Source: Hominimerdicola alba
GTDB taxonomy: Bacteria; Bacillota; Clostridia; Oscillospirales; Ruminococcaceae
NCBI RefSeq assembly: GCF_900112155.1
Contig: NZ_FOKQ01000013.1
Coordinates: forward strand, 1-64,000
Length of the DNA: 64,000 bases
Reading direction: 5' to 3'
Position 1 is the first letter of the stretch. The number at the start of each line of letters is the position of its first letter. This document shows, one piece after another, positions 26,509-35,486 of the stretch. The notes below the pieces were generated by a model. That model saw nothing but the letters and a program-made list of their open reading frames with translations, searched no databases and had not been told where the DNA came from. The position numbers and the translations under genes were made by a program.

Positions 26509-26543
26509 CACTCTTTACAAAACGCTGTAAAGTGTGGTATAAT
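26509..26543 (+). promoter_or_regulatory. Promoter of topoisomerase operon with embedded dyad operator
   Basis: TTTACA (26514-26519), 18-base spacer ending TGG, TATAAT (26538-26543). The spacer and -35 are covered by a dyad CAC-T-CTTTACA-N6-TGTAAAG-T-GTG (26509-26536) that pairs at ten of eleven positions per arm. Its place between -35 and -10 suits a repressor site. Confidence 0.75.
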
Positions 26544-26619
26544 ATCTTTGTTTGTAAATAAATAGAACTGTTGTTCTCTGTTTATTCAGAGGGCGTATAA
26601 TATGATGTGAGGTTATGAA

Positions 26620-28605
26620 ATGGCTAACAAAAAGCAGGATTACGGCAATGAAGACATTACGCTGCTGAAAGGCAAGGACAGAGTACGTCTGCGCCCTGCG
26701 GTAATGTTCGGCTCGGATGGACTGGGCGGCTGTAAACATTCGGTATTTGAGATAATATCAAACTCCATAGACGAAGCACGTGAGGGTCACGGCGATAAGA
26801 TAATCGTCACCAAGTATTTTGATGATTCAATAGAAGTTCAGGACTTCGGCAGAGGATGTCCCGTGGACTACAACCAGCGTGAAAAGCGCTATAACTGGGA
26901 GCTTGTTTACTGCGAGCTTTACGCAGGCGGCAAGTACAATAATAACTCGGGCGACAACTATGAGTACTCCCTGGGTACAAACGGACTTGGCGCCTGTGCT
27001 ACACAGTATTCCTCCGAATATATGGACGTTGAGGTCATCCGCGACGGTTTCAAGTATGAACTCCGTTTTGAAAAGGGCGACAACATAGGCGGCCTTAAAA
27101 AGGAAGAGTGCAATAGCAAAAAAACAGGCACACGCACCCACTGGAAGCCCGACCTTGACGTATTCACCGAGATAAGCATTGAGAAAGAATACTTTGAGGA
27201 TATACTGAAAAAACAGGCTGTGGTAAACCCCGGCGTGACTTTCCTGCTGAGGATACAGCGCGAGAATATGTCCTTTGAGGAGACCACCTACTACTACGAA
27301 CACGGCATAGAGGACTATGTCAAGGAGATAGCAGGTGAAAACACCCTGACAAACGTACAGTACTTCTCAGGCAGCAGGCGCGGACGTGACCGTGCGGACA
27401 AACCCGAATACAACGTAAAGCTAGGTGTATCCTTTGTGTTCTCCAATAAGGTGCAGACTCTGGAATACTTCCACAACTCCAGCTTCCTTTCCCACGGCGG
27501 CTCACCTGATGACGCTGTAAGAAGCGCTTTCGTTTCTCAGATAAATGCTTATTTAAAGTCCAATAATAAGTACAATAAAAATGAAAAGCCCATAACTTTC
27601 CAGGACGTAGCAGACTGTCTAGTGCTGGTATCAAGCTCATTCTCAACACAGACATCCTATGCAAACCAGACCAAAAAAGCGATAAACAACAAGTTCATCA
27701 AGGAGTGCATGACAGAGTTCCTGAAGCACAATCTTGAGATATACTTTATCGAGAATCCCGACGAGGCTCTGAAGATAGCCGAGCAGGTACTGGTCAACAA
27801 GCGTTCACGTGAAAGTGCGGAGTCTTCAAGACTCAATATCAAAAAGAAGCTTCAGGGCACTATCGACCTTTCAAACCAGGTGCAGAAGTTCGTTGACTGC
27901 CGCTCAAAAGACCTGAGCAGACGCGAGCTTTACATCGTGGAGGGTGACTCGGCGCTGGGTTCCGTTAAACTGGCAAGAGATGCCGAATTCCAGGCTGTAA
28001 TACCCGTAAGAGGTAAGATACTCAACTGCCTTAAAGCGGACTACGACAAGATATTCAAGAACGAGATCATCACAGACCTTATAAAGGTACTGGGCTGCGG
28101 CGTTGAAGTAAACACAGGCAAGAAAAAGGATCTTTCCGCTTTCAACCTTGATAACCTCCGCTGGAACAAGATAGTAATATGTACCGATGCGGACGTGGAC
28201 GGCTTCCAGATAAGAACGCTGATACTCACCATGCTTTACCGCCTGACACCTACACTCATCGAGCAAGGCTATGTGTATATTGCGGAGTCTCCCCTGTTTG
28301 AGATTACCACCAAGGACAAGACCTACTTCGCCTATGACGAGCCCGAAAAGGATAAGATACTCAAAATGATAGGCAACAAGAGCTTTACTATACAGCGCTC
28401 GAAGGGTCTTGGTGAGAACGAGGCGGACATGATGAGCCTTACCACCATGAACCCAGAGACCCGCCGTCTTATCAAGGTCAACCCCGATGATATCGAGATG
28501 ACCCAGTGGATGTTCAATATGCTGCTGGGTGACGACCTGGCAGGACGTAAGGAATTCATCACCAACAACGGCGCTGAATATCTTGAAATGGCAGATATTT
28601 CTTAA
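26620..28605 (+). CDS. parE: Type IIA topoisomerase subunit B (topoisomerase IV/gyrase-like)
   Basis: 661 residues. GHKL ATPase domain at about 20-230 (NSIDEAREG, DFGRGCPVD, GTNGLGACATQYSSEY), transducer domain to about 420, TOPRIM domain with YIVEGDSALGS and CTDADVDGFQIRTL, and the C-terminal IAESPLFEI and RSKGLGENEADM blocks. With subunit A at 28799-31036 it passes DNA duplexes through a double-strand break using ATP. The pair is called topoisomerase IV because the partner lacks a gyrase box; the enzyme type is an inference. GTGAGG seven bases before the ATG at 26620 supports the start. A GNNKY/IGGLKKEE-type divergence from textbook ParE suggests the clostridial paralogue group. Confidence 0.85.
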   Translation: MANKKQDYGNEDITLLKGKDRVRLRPAVMFGSDGLGGCKHSVFEIISNSIDEAREGHGDKIIVTKYFDDSIEVQDFGRGCPVDYNQREKRYNWELVYCELYAGGKYNNNSGDNYEYSLGTNGLGACATQYSSEYMDVEVIRDGFKYELRFEKGDNIGGLKKEECNSKKTGTRTHWKPDLDVFTEISIEKEYFEDILKKQAVVNPGVTFLLRIQRENMSFEETTYYYEHGIEDYVKEIAGENTLTNVQYFSGSRRGRDRADKPEYNVKLGVSFVFSNKVQTLEYFHNSSFLSHGGSPDDAVRSAFVSQINAYLKSNNKYNKNEKPITFQDVADCLVLVSSSFSTQTSYANQTKKAINNKFIKECMTEFLKHNLEIYFIENPDEALKIAEQVLVNKRSRESAESSRLNIKKKLQGTIDLSNQVQKFVDCRSKDLSRRELYIVEGDSALGSVKLARDAEFQAVIPVRGKILNCLKADYDKIFKNEIITDLIKVLGCGVEVNTGKKKDLSAFNLDNLRWNKIVICTDADVDGFQIRTLILTMLYRLTPTLIEQGYVYIAESPLFEITTKDKTYFAYDEPEKDKILKMIGNKSFTIQRSKGLGENEADMMSLTTMNPETRRLIKVNPDDIEMTQWMFNMLLGDDLAGRKEFITNNGAEYLEMADIS

Positions 28606-28636
28606 TTCATTATTCACAATTCATAATTCATAATTA
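28603..28636 (+). repeat. TAATTCATAAT-type repeat at subunit B stop
   Basis: The stop codon TAA is the first base triplet of a run of AATTCATAATTCATAAT-like units. A closely similar run starts at the stop codon of subunit A (31034-31066). Confidence 0.6.
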
Positions 28637-28687
28637 TTGGTGGGCAACAAAGTTTTGTTGGGCTTGTCGATAGTTTGATAAAAGTTC

Positions 28688-28731
28688 ATCGCGGCTGAGT
28701 TTCCATTTGGCAAATCATTTTGTGCCGCGAT
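28688..28731. other. Dyad in the subunit B-A intergenic region
   Basis: ATCGCGGC (28688-28695) and GCCGCGAT (28724-28731) flank 28 bases. There is no strong T tail, so readthrough into the subunit A gene is likely. Confidence 0.4.
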
Positions 28732-28798
28732 TTGAAGTGAGTTATTTGATATGATTGACATTCTGATAATACATTCTTTGAAAGGATAGTTGTTATAC

Positions 28799-31036
28799 AT
28801 GGCTAAGAAGAAAGCAGAGCCGAAAAAGGCTGCTGCACCTAAGATAGATGCTTACATCGAGGGCGCGGGACTTGTCGCTGAACAGAAGATAACCCAGACC
28901 CTTGAAAAGAATTATATGCCCTACGCCATGAGCGTTATAGTATCCCGTGCTTTCCCCGAGATAGACGGCTTTAAGCCATCTCACAGAAAGCTTCTGTACA
29001 CCATGTACCTCATGGGACTGATAAAGGGCAAGCTGACCAAGTGTGCCAATATCGTGGGCGCTACCATGAAGCTGAACCCTCACGGCGACGCGGCTATATA
29101 TGAGACCCTGGTAAGACTCTCCCGCGGCAACGAGGCACTTCTGCACCCCTATGTGCAGTCAAAGGGCAACTTCGGCAAATCCTATTCGAGAGATATGGCT
29201 TATGCGGCATCGCGATACACCGAGGCTAAGCTTGAACCCATATGCGAGGAGCTTTTCAGGGATATCGACAAGGAGACCGTTGACTTTGTCCCCAACTACG
29301 ACAACACAATGACAGAGCCCACCCTCTTCCCTGCCACATTCCCCACGATACTCGTTAACGCTAACGTGGGAATCGGCGTATCTATGGCTTCATCGGTATG
29401 TCCTTTCAACCTGACAGAGGTCTGCGAAACTGCCATAGCACTTATCAAAAACAGCGAGGCTAATGCACTTGATACTCTGAAAGGTCCCGACTTCCCCGGC
29501 GGCGGATATCTGCTTTATGACGAGGAAGAGCTGGATAAGATATACCGCACAGGACGCGGCTCGGTCAAGCTGAGAGCAAAGTACCGCTTCAACAAAGAGG
29601 AGCGCTGCATCGAGATAACCGAGATACCAGCCACCACCACCATCGAAGCGATAATCGAGAAGATAATCGCGCTGGTAAAAGCAAGCAAGATCAAAGAGAT
29701 CTCCTATATACGTGACGAAACAGACCTCAACGGCTTGCAGATAGGTATCGACATCAAAAAGGGCGTTGACCCCGATAAGCTGATGCAGAAGCTTTACAAG
29801 CTTACACCTTTGCAGGACACCTATTCCTGCAATTTCAACATCCTTGTACACGGTTATCCGAAGGTCATGGGTGTGTACGAAATTTTGGACGAATGGACAA
29901 AATTCCGCGTGGATTGCGTCCGCAGACGTGTTGAGTTCGACCTTAAAAAGAAGAAAGACAAACTGCATCTGCTGAAAGGTCTGGGCAAGATACTGCTGGA
30001 CATCGACAAGGCTATCCGCATAATCCGCGAGACCGAGGAAGAAAGCGAAGTTGTACCCAACCTGATGATAGGCTTCGGCATCGATGAGATACAGGCTGAT
30101 TACGTTGCCGAGATCAAACTGCGTCACCTGAACCGCGAGTATATCCTCAAACGCACATCCGAGACCGAAAAGCTTGAAAAAGAGATCGCCGAGCTGGAAG
30201 AAGTTCTTGGCAGTGAGAAGAAGATCAAGCAGATAATCGTCAGCGAGCTGAAGGACGTTATCAAGAACTACGGTCAGGAGAGGAAAACTCAGTTCTTCTA
30301 CCAGAGCGACATCGAAGAGGTGGAGGAAGAGGAAGAGATCGAGGATTACCCCTGCAAGCTGTTCATATCCGAGAGCGGCTATTTCAAGAAGTGTACTATG
30401 CAGTCCCTGAGAATGGCAAGCGATCAGAAGCTGAAAGAGGGCGACCGCATGATGTCGGAAACAGAGTCCTCCAACCGCGCCGAGCTGCTGTTCTTCTCGG
30501 ACAAAGCCAGCGTATATAAGTCAAGAGCGAGCCGTTTCGGCAACACCAAGGCAAGCGATCTTGGCGATTATATCCCCGCAGTTCTGGGCTTTGACAGCGG
30601 TGAAGCTTTCCACACGATGGTAGAGACAATGGACTATTCGGGCTATCTGCTGTTCGTATACGAAAACGGTAAGGCAGCGAAAGTTCCCCTTGATTCCTAC
30701 GCAACCAAGACCAACCGTAAAAAGCTTGCAAATGCTTACAGCGACAAGTCGGGACTTGTAGCTATACTGAAACTCACCGACAACGCGCAGGTAATGCTTA
30801 GGACTACAAATGGCAGAGCGATGCTTTTCGACACCGCACTGCTTCTGCCCAAGACCACCAGAAACACTCAGGGTGTACAGGTGATGACACTAAAAGCGAA
30901 GAACGCAAAGGTGGAAAAGGCATACATCGTCTCCGATGAAGAAGCCGAGACCCTTTCAAAATTTCGCAGCAAGACCATCCCTGTTGCAGGCTGTCTTTCC
31001 AAAGACCTTGAAGACCCCGACCAACTGTCTTTTTAA
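28799..31036 (+). CDS. parC: Type IIA topoisomerase subunit A (topoisomerase IV/gyrase-like)
   Basis: 745 residues starting MAKKKAEPKK (AAAGGA 12 bases upstream; a TTG three codons earlier is possible). The breakage-reunion domain contains KPSHRKLLYTM, NPHGDAAIYETLVRLS and the active-site Tyr in MAYAASRYTEAKL. A coiled-coil region (about 390-490) with KEIAELEEVL follows. The C-terminal beta-pinwheel has six degenerate blades, and I see no QRRGGKG-type gyrase box, favouring decatenation over negative supercoiling. Cotranscribed with the subunit B gene 193 bases upstream. The assignment to ParC rather than a second GyrA rests on the missing box. Confidence 0.83.
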   Translation: MAKKKAEPKKAAAPKIDAYIEGAGLVAEQKITQTLEKNYMPYAMSVIVSRAFPEIDGFKPSHRKLLYTMYLMGLIKGKLTKCANIVGATMKLNPHGDAAIYETLVRLSRGNEALLHPYVQSKGNFGKSYSRDMAYAASRYTEAKLEPICEELFRDIDKETVDFVPNYDNTMTEPTLFPATFPTILVNANVGIGVSMASSVCPFNLTEVCETAIALIKNSEANALDTLKGPDFPGGGYLLYDEEELDKIYRTGRGSVKLRAKYRFNKEERCIEITEIPATTTIEAIIEKIIALVKASKIKEISYIRDETDLNGLQIGIDIKKGVDPDKLMQKLYKLTPLQDTYSCNFNILVHGYPKVMGVYEILDEWTKFRVDCVRRRVEFDLKKKKDKLHLLKGLGKILLDIDKAIRIIRETEEESEVVPNLMIGFGIDEIQADYVAEIKLRHLNREYILKRTSETEKLEKEIAELEEVLGSEKKIKQIIVSELKDVIKNYGQERKTQFFYQSDIEEVEEEEEIEDYPCKLFISESGYFKKCTMQSLRMASDQKLKEGDRMMSETESSNRAELLFFSDKASVYKSRASRFGNTKASDLGDYIPAVLGFDSGEAFHTMVETMDYSGYLLFVYENGKAAKVPLDSYATKTNRKKLANAYSDKSGLVAILKLTDNAQVMLRTTNGRAMLFDTALLLPKTTRNTQGVQVMTLKAKNAKVEKAYIVSDEEAETLSKFRSKTIPVAGCLSKDLEDPDQLSF

Positions 31037-31066
31037 TTCATAATTCATAATGCATAATTCATAATT
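31034..31066 (+). repeat. TAATTCATAAT-type repeat at subunit A stop
   Basis: Starts with the TAA stop codon and continues as three imperfect AATTCATAAT units, like 28603-28636. Confidence 0.6.
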
Positions 31067-31125
31067 GTTGACAGGGGCTCGGGAATGAATAGCCCGCATA
31101 CACTGCCAAAAGGCGAGCTTTGGCT

Positions 31126-31353
31126 CAAGCCTTTCGCGAAAGGCTTGCGGAGAGCTCGAGAGGCAGAGCCTCTCGGTCAAGGCACAAAAGCGACATGACA
31201 ATAGTACTGTCAATAGAACACCAAACTCCCGCCACAAAGAGGCGCGGCAATAACAAATAATCCAGAGCGTGGACAAATCAAATGTCCACGCTCTTTCTTT
31301 CGACGTATAATTATTGCCGCGCCGAAATCAACGGCGGTACGCTCGTTGATTTC
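31126..31353. other. Dyad-rich intergenic block
   Basis: No gene is seen in 31037-31492. It contains a 22-base perfect palindrome (31126-31147, half CAAGCCTTTCG), a hairpin CGAGAGGC-AGA-GCCTCTCG (31157-31175), 13-base arms GGCGCGGCAATAA (31241-31253) and TTATTGCCGCGCC (31311-31323) enclosing a terminator, and 10-base arms GAAATCAACG (31324-31333) and CGTTGATTTC (31344-31353). It may be a mobile repeat, a structured RNA or both; I recognise no known family. Confidence 0.55.
31264..31297 (+). terminator. Terminator downstream of topoisomerase operon
   Basis: AGAGCGTGGACA pairs perfectly with TGTCCACGCTCT around a 7-base loop, followed by TTCTTTC. It lies about 230 bases after the subunit A stop, nested inside the larger dyad at 31241-31323. 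Confidence 0.8.
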
Positions 31354-31455
31354 TCGACCCGAGGAACGAGGGGCCAAATCTCACCAAGCGAAGACATATA
31401 ACAGAACTATCGGCTATACCAACAGATGCGTATCTAAGATACATAGAGCAGTATC

Positions 31456-31484
31456 AAAAAAAGAGCTGTACCGAAGTACAGCCC
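31456..31484 (-). terminator. Terminator of pilT (UUCG loop)
   Basis: On the minus strand GGGCTGTAC, loop TTCG, GTACAGCTC, then seven T, nine bases after the pilT stop. Confidence 0.92.
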
Positions 31485-31492
31485 TTGAATTA

Positions 31493-32563
31493 TCAGATAT
31501 TCTGATTGATGTATCTGTTCAGGTCGTTTGCGTTTACGCACTTTTCAAGTGCAACTTCCTTGGAGATAGTTCTGTTTCTAACCAGCTTTGCAAGCTCCTG
31601 GTCCATGGTCTGCATTCCCACAGCCTTACCTGTCTGCATTGCGGAACCGATGAGGTGAACCTTATCGTCACGGATCATAGCCTTGATGGAGTCAGTAGCG
31701 TTCAGGATCTCACAGCAAGCTACACGGCTTGTACCGTCGAAAGTACGGCAGAGAGTCTGAGTACAGATACCAACGAGTACGGACGCCAGCTGAGTTCTGA
31801 TCTGGTGCTGCTGGTGTGCAGGGAATACGTCGATGATACGGTCGATGGTGGAAGCAGCGTCAGTGGTATGAAGTGTAGACATAACCAGGTGACCTGTTTC
31901 TGCGGCGGTTACGGCAGCTTCGATAGTCTCGAAGTCACGCATTTCTCCGACGAGTATGATATCAGGGTCCTCACGGAGCGCAGCTCTCAGCGCCATGGAG
32001 AAGCTGGGTACATCGGGTCCGATCTCTCTCTGGTTGATCATACATCTCTTGTGGGAGTGCAGATACTCGATAGGATCCTCAACTGTTATGATATGAGAAG
32101 ATTTATGGATATTAACGTGGTCGATCATAGCAGCCAGTGTAGTAGACTTACCGGAACCAGTAGGACCTGTTACAAGCACAAGACCACGGGGACGCATTAC
32201 GAATTCAGCCAGTACGGGAGGCAGATCCAGATCGGTAAGAGTAGGGATATCGTTTCTCAGCAGACGGATAGCGATAGCAGTATTGCCTCTCTGATGGTAA
32301 ACGTTAACTCTGTGACGGAAACCTCTGCTTGATACATATGTAAAGTCAGTATCGATCTTATCCTTGATCTGCTGTCTCTGTCTGTCGTTACACATATCCT
32401 CGCACACTCTGAGAATTTCGATCTCGGTCATATCGGGATAGCTTGACAGCTTTCTCAGGTTACCACCCTGTCTTACTATGGGGGGGATACCAACGGTAAA
32501 GTGCAAGTCCGAGCAGCCCAGTGCTCTGGATTCGTCCAGTATCTTGTTAATATCAATTGCCAT
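31493..32563 (-). CDS. pilT: Type IV pilus retraction ATPase PilT
   Basis: 356 residues. N-terminal PAS-like domain (about 1-100), then a RecA-like core with Walker A GPTGSGKS (133-140), the Asp box (TVEDPIEYLH), Walker B (DIILVGEMRD, about 201-210) and the His box (STLHTTDAASTIDRIID). Such hexameric ATPases depolymerise the pilus and pull the cell along surfaces. GGAGG lies nine bases before the ATG. The gene follows pilB on the same strand with 105 bases between and no terminator. Confidence 0.95.
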   Translation of the reverse strand: MAIDINKILDESRALGCSDLHFTVGIPPIVRQGGNLRKLSSYPDMTEIEILRVCEDMCNDRQRQQIKDKIDTDFTYVSSRGFRHRVNVYHQRGNTAIAIRLLRNDIPTLTDLDLPPVLAEFVMRPRGLVLVTGPTGSGKSTTLAAMIDHVNIHKSSHIITVEDPIEYLHSHKRCMINQREIGPDVPSFSMALRAALREDPDIILVGEMRDFETIEAAVTAAETGHLVMSTLHTTDAASTIDRIIDVFPAHQQHQIRTQLASVLVGICTQTLCRTFDGTSRVACCEILNATDSIKAMIRDDKVHLIGSAMQTGKAVGMQTMDQELAKLVRNRTISKEVALEKCVNANDLNRYINQNI

Positions 32564-32668
32564 TTGTTTATACCTCCAAACAATATATTTATAGCTGACT
32601 GTTTATCGTCCTGAACTGAATAGTATAGTCTGACACAAAACCCCAACAGCCATCTAAGCTTAACATTT

Positions 32669-34345
32669 TTATACGGCGTAGGTAACACGTACCAGCTCGT
32701 CTATGGTAGTTCTGCCCTGCTGAACAAGTTCGGAAACGTTATCACGCAGCAGACGGCAGCCTTCTTCCTTTGCAAGTTCCTGTATCTGCTCACTCTTAGC
32801 ACCTGCAGCGATGATCTCCTTCATCTTAGGTGTAGCCAGAAGGATCTCATGGATAGCGGTACGTCCTGTGTAGCCTCTTGTACACTTGGAGCATCCCACA
32901 GGCTTGTATATCGGGATAGACTCAGGAATACCCATCAGTTCGTTCTCTTCAGCGTCAGACATATAGCCCTCGCGGCAGTTTGTACAAACGACCTTAGCAA
33001 GTCTCTGTGCAACAACGCCGATAAGCGAAGTAGCAACCATGTATGCGTCAACGCCCATATCCACAAGTCTTGTAACAGTGGAAGCAGCGTCGTTGGTATG
33101 AAGTGTGGACAGCACAAGGTGTCCTGTGATAGCGGCTCTGATACCGATCTCTGCAGTCTCGGTATCACGCATCTCACCGATCATTATGATATCAGGGTCC
33201 TGACGAAGGATAGAACGCAGAGCAGCCGCAAAGGTCATGCCTGCCTTCTCGTTTATCTGACACTGATTGATATTGGCGATCTTCTTCTCGACAGGGTCTT
33301 CAACGGTGATAACGTTAAGGTTAGGCTTCGCGATCTCACCGAGAGCTGCGTACAGTGTGGTAGACTTACCGGAACCGGTAGGTCCTGTAACCAGTACCAC
33401 GCCCTGAGGAACCTTCAGACAAGAAACGAATCTCTTGTAGTTATAGTCTGTCATACCGAGATCCTGTATACGTCTTACGGAGCTGTCGCCCGCGAGGATA
33501 CGGAGAACGACCTTCTCACCGTATACCATTGGCAGGTTGGACACACGGAGGTCAACGGTTGTGCCGTCGATGACCTGCGACATACGGCCGTCCTGAGGTA
33601 TACGCTTCTCGGCTATATTCATACCCGAGAGGATCTTGAATCTTGTTACCAGTGATACGTGAAGTCTTGAGTCGAGGTCTTCCATAAGGGGAACCAGGTC
33701 ACTGTTGATACGGACTCTGATCTTGGTGTGATCCTTGAAAGGCTCGATGTGGATATCCGTCGCGCCCTGACGGTAGGACTGCTCAACTATGGCAGTTGCC
33801 AGCTTAACGATAGGCGCATTATCAACACGGTCGGAACTGAGATCGATCTCATCCAGGCTTACGGACTCTTCTTCCTTCTCCTGCTTAGCCTCCTCAGCCA
33901 CCTTAGCAGCAGCACCTTCGGAGTACATCTTACCGATGGCTCTGTTTATCGCAGCCTTTGTAGCAAGCTGAGCTGTGATATTGCAGCCTGTGATAACTCT
34001 CAGGTCCTCAAAAACGTAGAAGTTCATGGGGTCGTTTGTAGCGACCATCATACGTCTGCCTATCTTCTTAACGGCAATAACAGTATATTTTCTTGCTGTA
34101 GCCTCGGGTATCAGCTTGACAACATCAGCATTCAGCTGTGCATTATCAAGATCGATAAACTCGACATTCATTCTTTCTGCCAGCGTTTTTGCAAAATCGA
34201 TATCGCTGACAAGCTTCATCTCGATGACCAGATCGCCGAACTTTTTGTCCTTTTCGGTCTTCTGCCTTTCAAGAACGGCGTTCAGGTCTGCTTCACTCAG
34301 CAGGTTCTTTTCAACCAGATATTGTCCAATTGGTCCGTTTCTCAT
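32669..34345 (-). CDS. pilB: Type IV pilus assembly ATPase PilB
   Basis: 558 residues. An N-terminal GspE/MshEN-like domain (about 1-140) is followed by an acidic linker (KQEKEEESVSLDE) and the extension-ATPase core: Walker A GPTGSGKST (321-329), Asp box TVEDPVEKKI, Walker B IIMIGEMRDTET, His box STLHTNDAAST. The tetracysteine zinc site CTNC...CSKC is present near 455-480, as expected in PilB and absent in PilT. MshEN domains in other PilB proteins can bind cyclic-di-GMP; whether this one does cannot be judged by eye. AGGAG precedes the start. Confidence 0.95.
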   Translation of the reverse strand: MRNGPIGQYLVEKNLLSEADLNAVLERQKTEKDKKFGDLVIEMKLVSDIDFAKTLAERMNVEFIDLDNAQLNADVVKLIPEATARKYTVIAVKKIGRRMMVATNDPMNFYVFEDLRVITGCNITAQLATKAAINRAIGKMYSEGAAAKVAEEAKQEKEEESVSLDEIDLSSDRVDNAPIVKLATAIVEQSYRQGATDIHIEPFKDHTKIRVRINSDLVPLMEDLDSRLHVSLVTRFKILSGMNIAEKRIPQDGRMSQVIDGTTVDLRVSNLPMVYGEKVVLRILAGDSSVRRIQDLGMTDYNYKRFVSCLKVPQGVVLVTGPTGSGKSTTLYAALGEIAKPNLNVITVEDPVEKKIANINQCQINEKAGMTFAAALRSILRQDPDIIMIGEMRDTETAEIGIRAAITGHLVLSTLHTNDAASTVTRLVDMGVDAYMVATSLIGVVAQRLAKVVCTNCREGYMSDAEENELMGIPESIPIYKPVGCSKCTRGYTGRTAIHEILLATPKMKEIIAAGAKSEQIQELAKEEGCRLLRDNVSELVQQGRTTIDELVRVTYAV

Positions 34346-34416
34346 AGATACGCTCCTAACTCCGCCTTATGCGGAAAAATAAATTTTTGAATAAATTCTT
34401 AAATTATTAATACCTC

Positions 34417-34445
34417 TTGTAATTCTCGTAAAACTGTGGTAAAAT
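34417..34445 (+). promoter_or_regulatory. Promoter of pilD
   Basis: TTGTAA (34417-34422), 17-base spacer ending TGG, TAAAAT (34440-34445). The pilB promoter must lie in the same 154-base divergent region, but I see no clear hexamers for it. Confidence 0.75.
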
Positions 34446-34499
34446 ATATATATGAAATGCGAATGCATATCAATTTTTTAAGAAAGGAGGAGATCAAAG

Positions 34500-35333
34500 G
34501 TGGATACCGAAACACTCTATCTTATAATGGTATACGTGTTCGTTTTTATCTTTGGCATATGCATCGGCAGCTTTCTGAACGTGTGTATTTACCGTCTGCC
34601 ACTTGGTGAGAGCCTGATAAAAAGCAATTCTCACTGCATGACCTGCGGCACACCGATCAGGAAACGTGATCTCATACCTGTTGTAAGCTGGTGTCTGCTG
34701 CGCGGCAAATGTCATGCCTGCGGTGCTAAGATCTCGCCCAGATACACAGTTGTCGAACTGCTCAACGGAATCTGCTACCTCGTTATCTTCCTGCATTTTG
34801 ATGTGATATCCCATCCGCTTTATGCAGCCATCGTTTCACTGATGACATCAGCACTGATAGTAGTATTCTTTATGGACTGGGACACACAGCTCATCAACAC
34901 ATGGGTGGTAGTATTCATTGGCGCTCTCGCGATACCGAAATACATATTCTGTAGTGATGAATGCGGCATCACCCTGAAATCAATGATCATCGGTGCATTG
35001 GTTATCAGTATACCGCTTCTCGTGATCTCACTTGCGAGCCATGAAAAAGCCATGGGCATGGGAGATGTGTATCTGATGGCGGCTGCGGGACTTTTCCTCG
35101 GAGTGCCGAATGTACTTATCGCCATGCTGATAGCTCTTGTGACAGGCTCGATAGTCGGAATAATACTGAAACACTCAAACGGCAGTTCAGTGTTCGCTTT
35201 CGGACCTTACCTTGCATTAGGCATCGCGGTAGCAGCCCTTTACGGTGACGCCATCGCAGAATTCTATGTACATTTCACAGATCTCGACAAAACAATTGAA
35301 GTCACTTCAAATGTCATCGCGAATATCCTTTAA
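34500..35333 (+). CDS. pilD: Prepilin peptidase / N-methyltransferase PilD
   Basis: 277 residues from a GTG at 34500 with AGGAGG nine bases upstream. Eight hydrophobic segments. The cytoplasmic zinc-binding cysteines CMTC...CHAC lie near 42-78. The aspartate protease signature is present as FMDWDTQ (about 125) and GMGDVYLM (about 184), so it should cleave after the Gly of the prepilin leaders encoded at 35487-40792 and methylate the new N-terminus. It is transcribed divergently from pilB and convergently with the pilin genes. Confidence 0.93.
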   Translation: MDTETLYLIMVYVFVFIFGICIGSFLNVCIYRLPLGESLIKSNSHCMTCGTPIRKRDLIPVVSWCLLRGKCHACGAKISPRYTVVELLNGICYLVIFLHFDVISHPLYAAIVSLMTSALIVVFFMDWDTQLINTWVVVFIGALAIPKYIFCSDECGITLKSMIIGALVISIPLLVISLASHEKAMGMGDVYLMAAAGLFLGVPNVLIAMLIALVTGSIVGIILKHSNGSSVFAFGPYLALGIAVAALYGDAIAEFYVHFTDLDKTIEVTSNVIANIL

Positions 35334-35348
35334 AAAACTCAAAAATAT

Positions 35349-35376
35349 CCGCTGAATTATTCAGCGGTATTTTTTT
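35349..35376 (+). terminator. Terminator of pilD
   Basis: CCGCTGAA-TTA-TTCAGCGG with flanking AATA/TATT pairing and TTTTTTT. Confidence 0.9.
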
Positions 35377-35417
35377 GCCCTTTTTTACGAGCTTTTCACA
35401 TTTTGCTCAAAAGGTTC

Positions 35418-35471
35418 CCGCAGGAAGACCTGCGGAAATCTTTTCAGCAAGCGGCTGATTAAAGCCGCTTG
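35418..35471 (-). terminator. Tandem hairpins ending the pilus operon
   Basis: CCGCAGG-AAGA-CCTGCGG (35418-35435) and CAAGCGGC-N8-GCCGCTTG (35448-35471). They follow the last pilin-like gene on the minus strand. T tails are poor, so transcript-end protection rather than classical termination is possible. Confidence 0.5.
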
Positions 35472-35486
35472 TGAATTTTGTTAAGT

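Noticed and set aside
26620-31036. Reading the topoisomerase pair as gyrase
   Set aside because: Subunit A lacks a recognisable gyrase box in its C-terminal domain; topoisomerase IV-like is preferred, though not certain.
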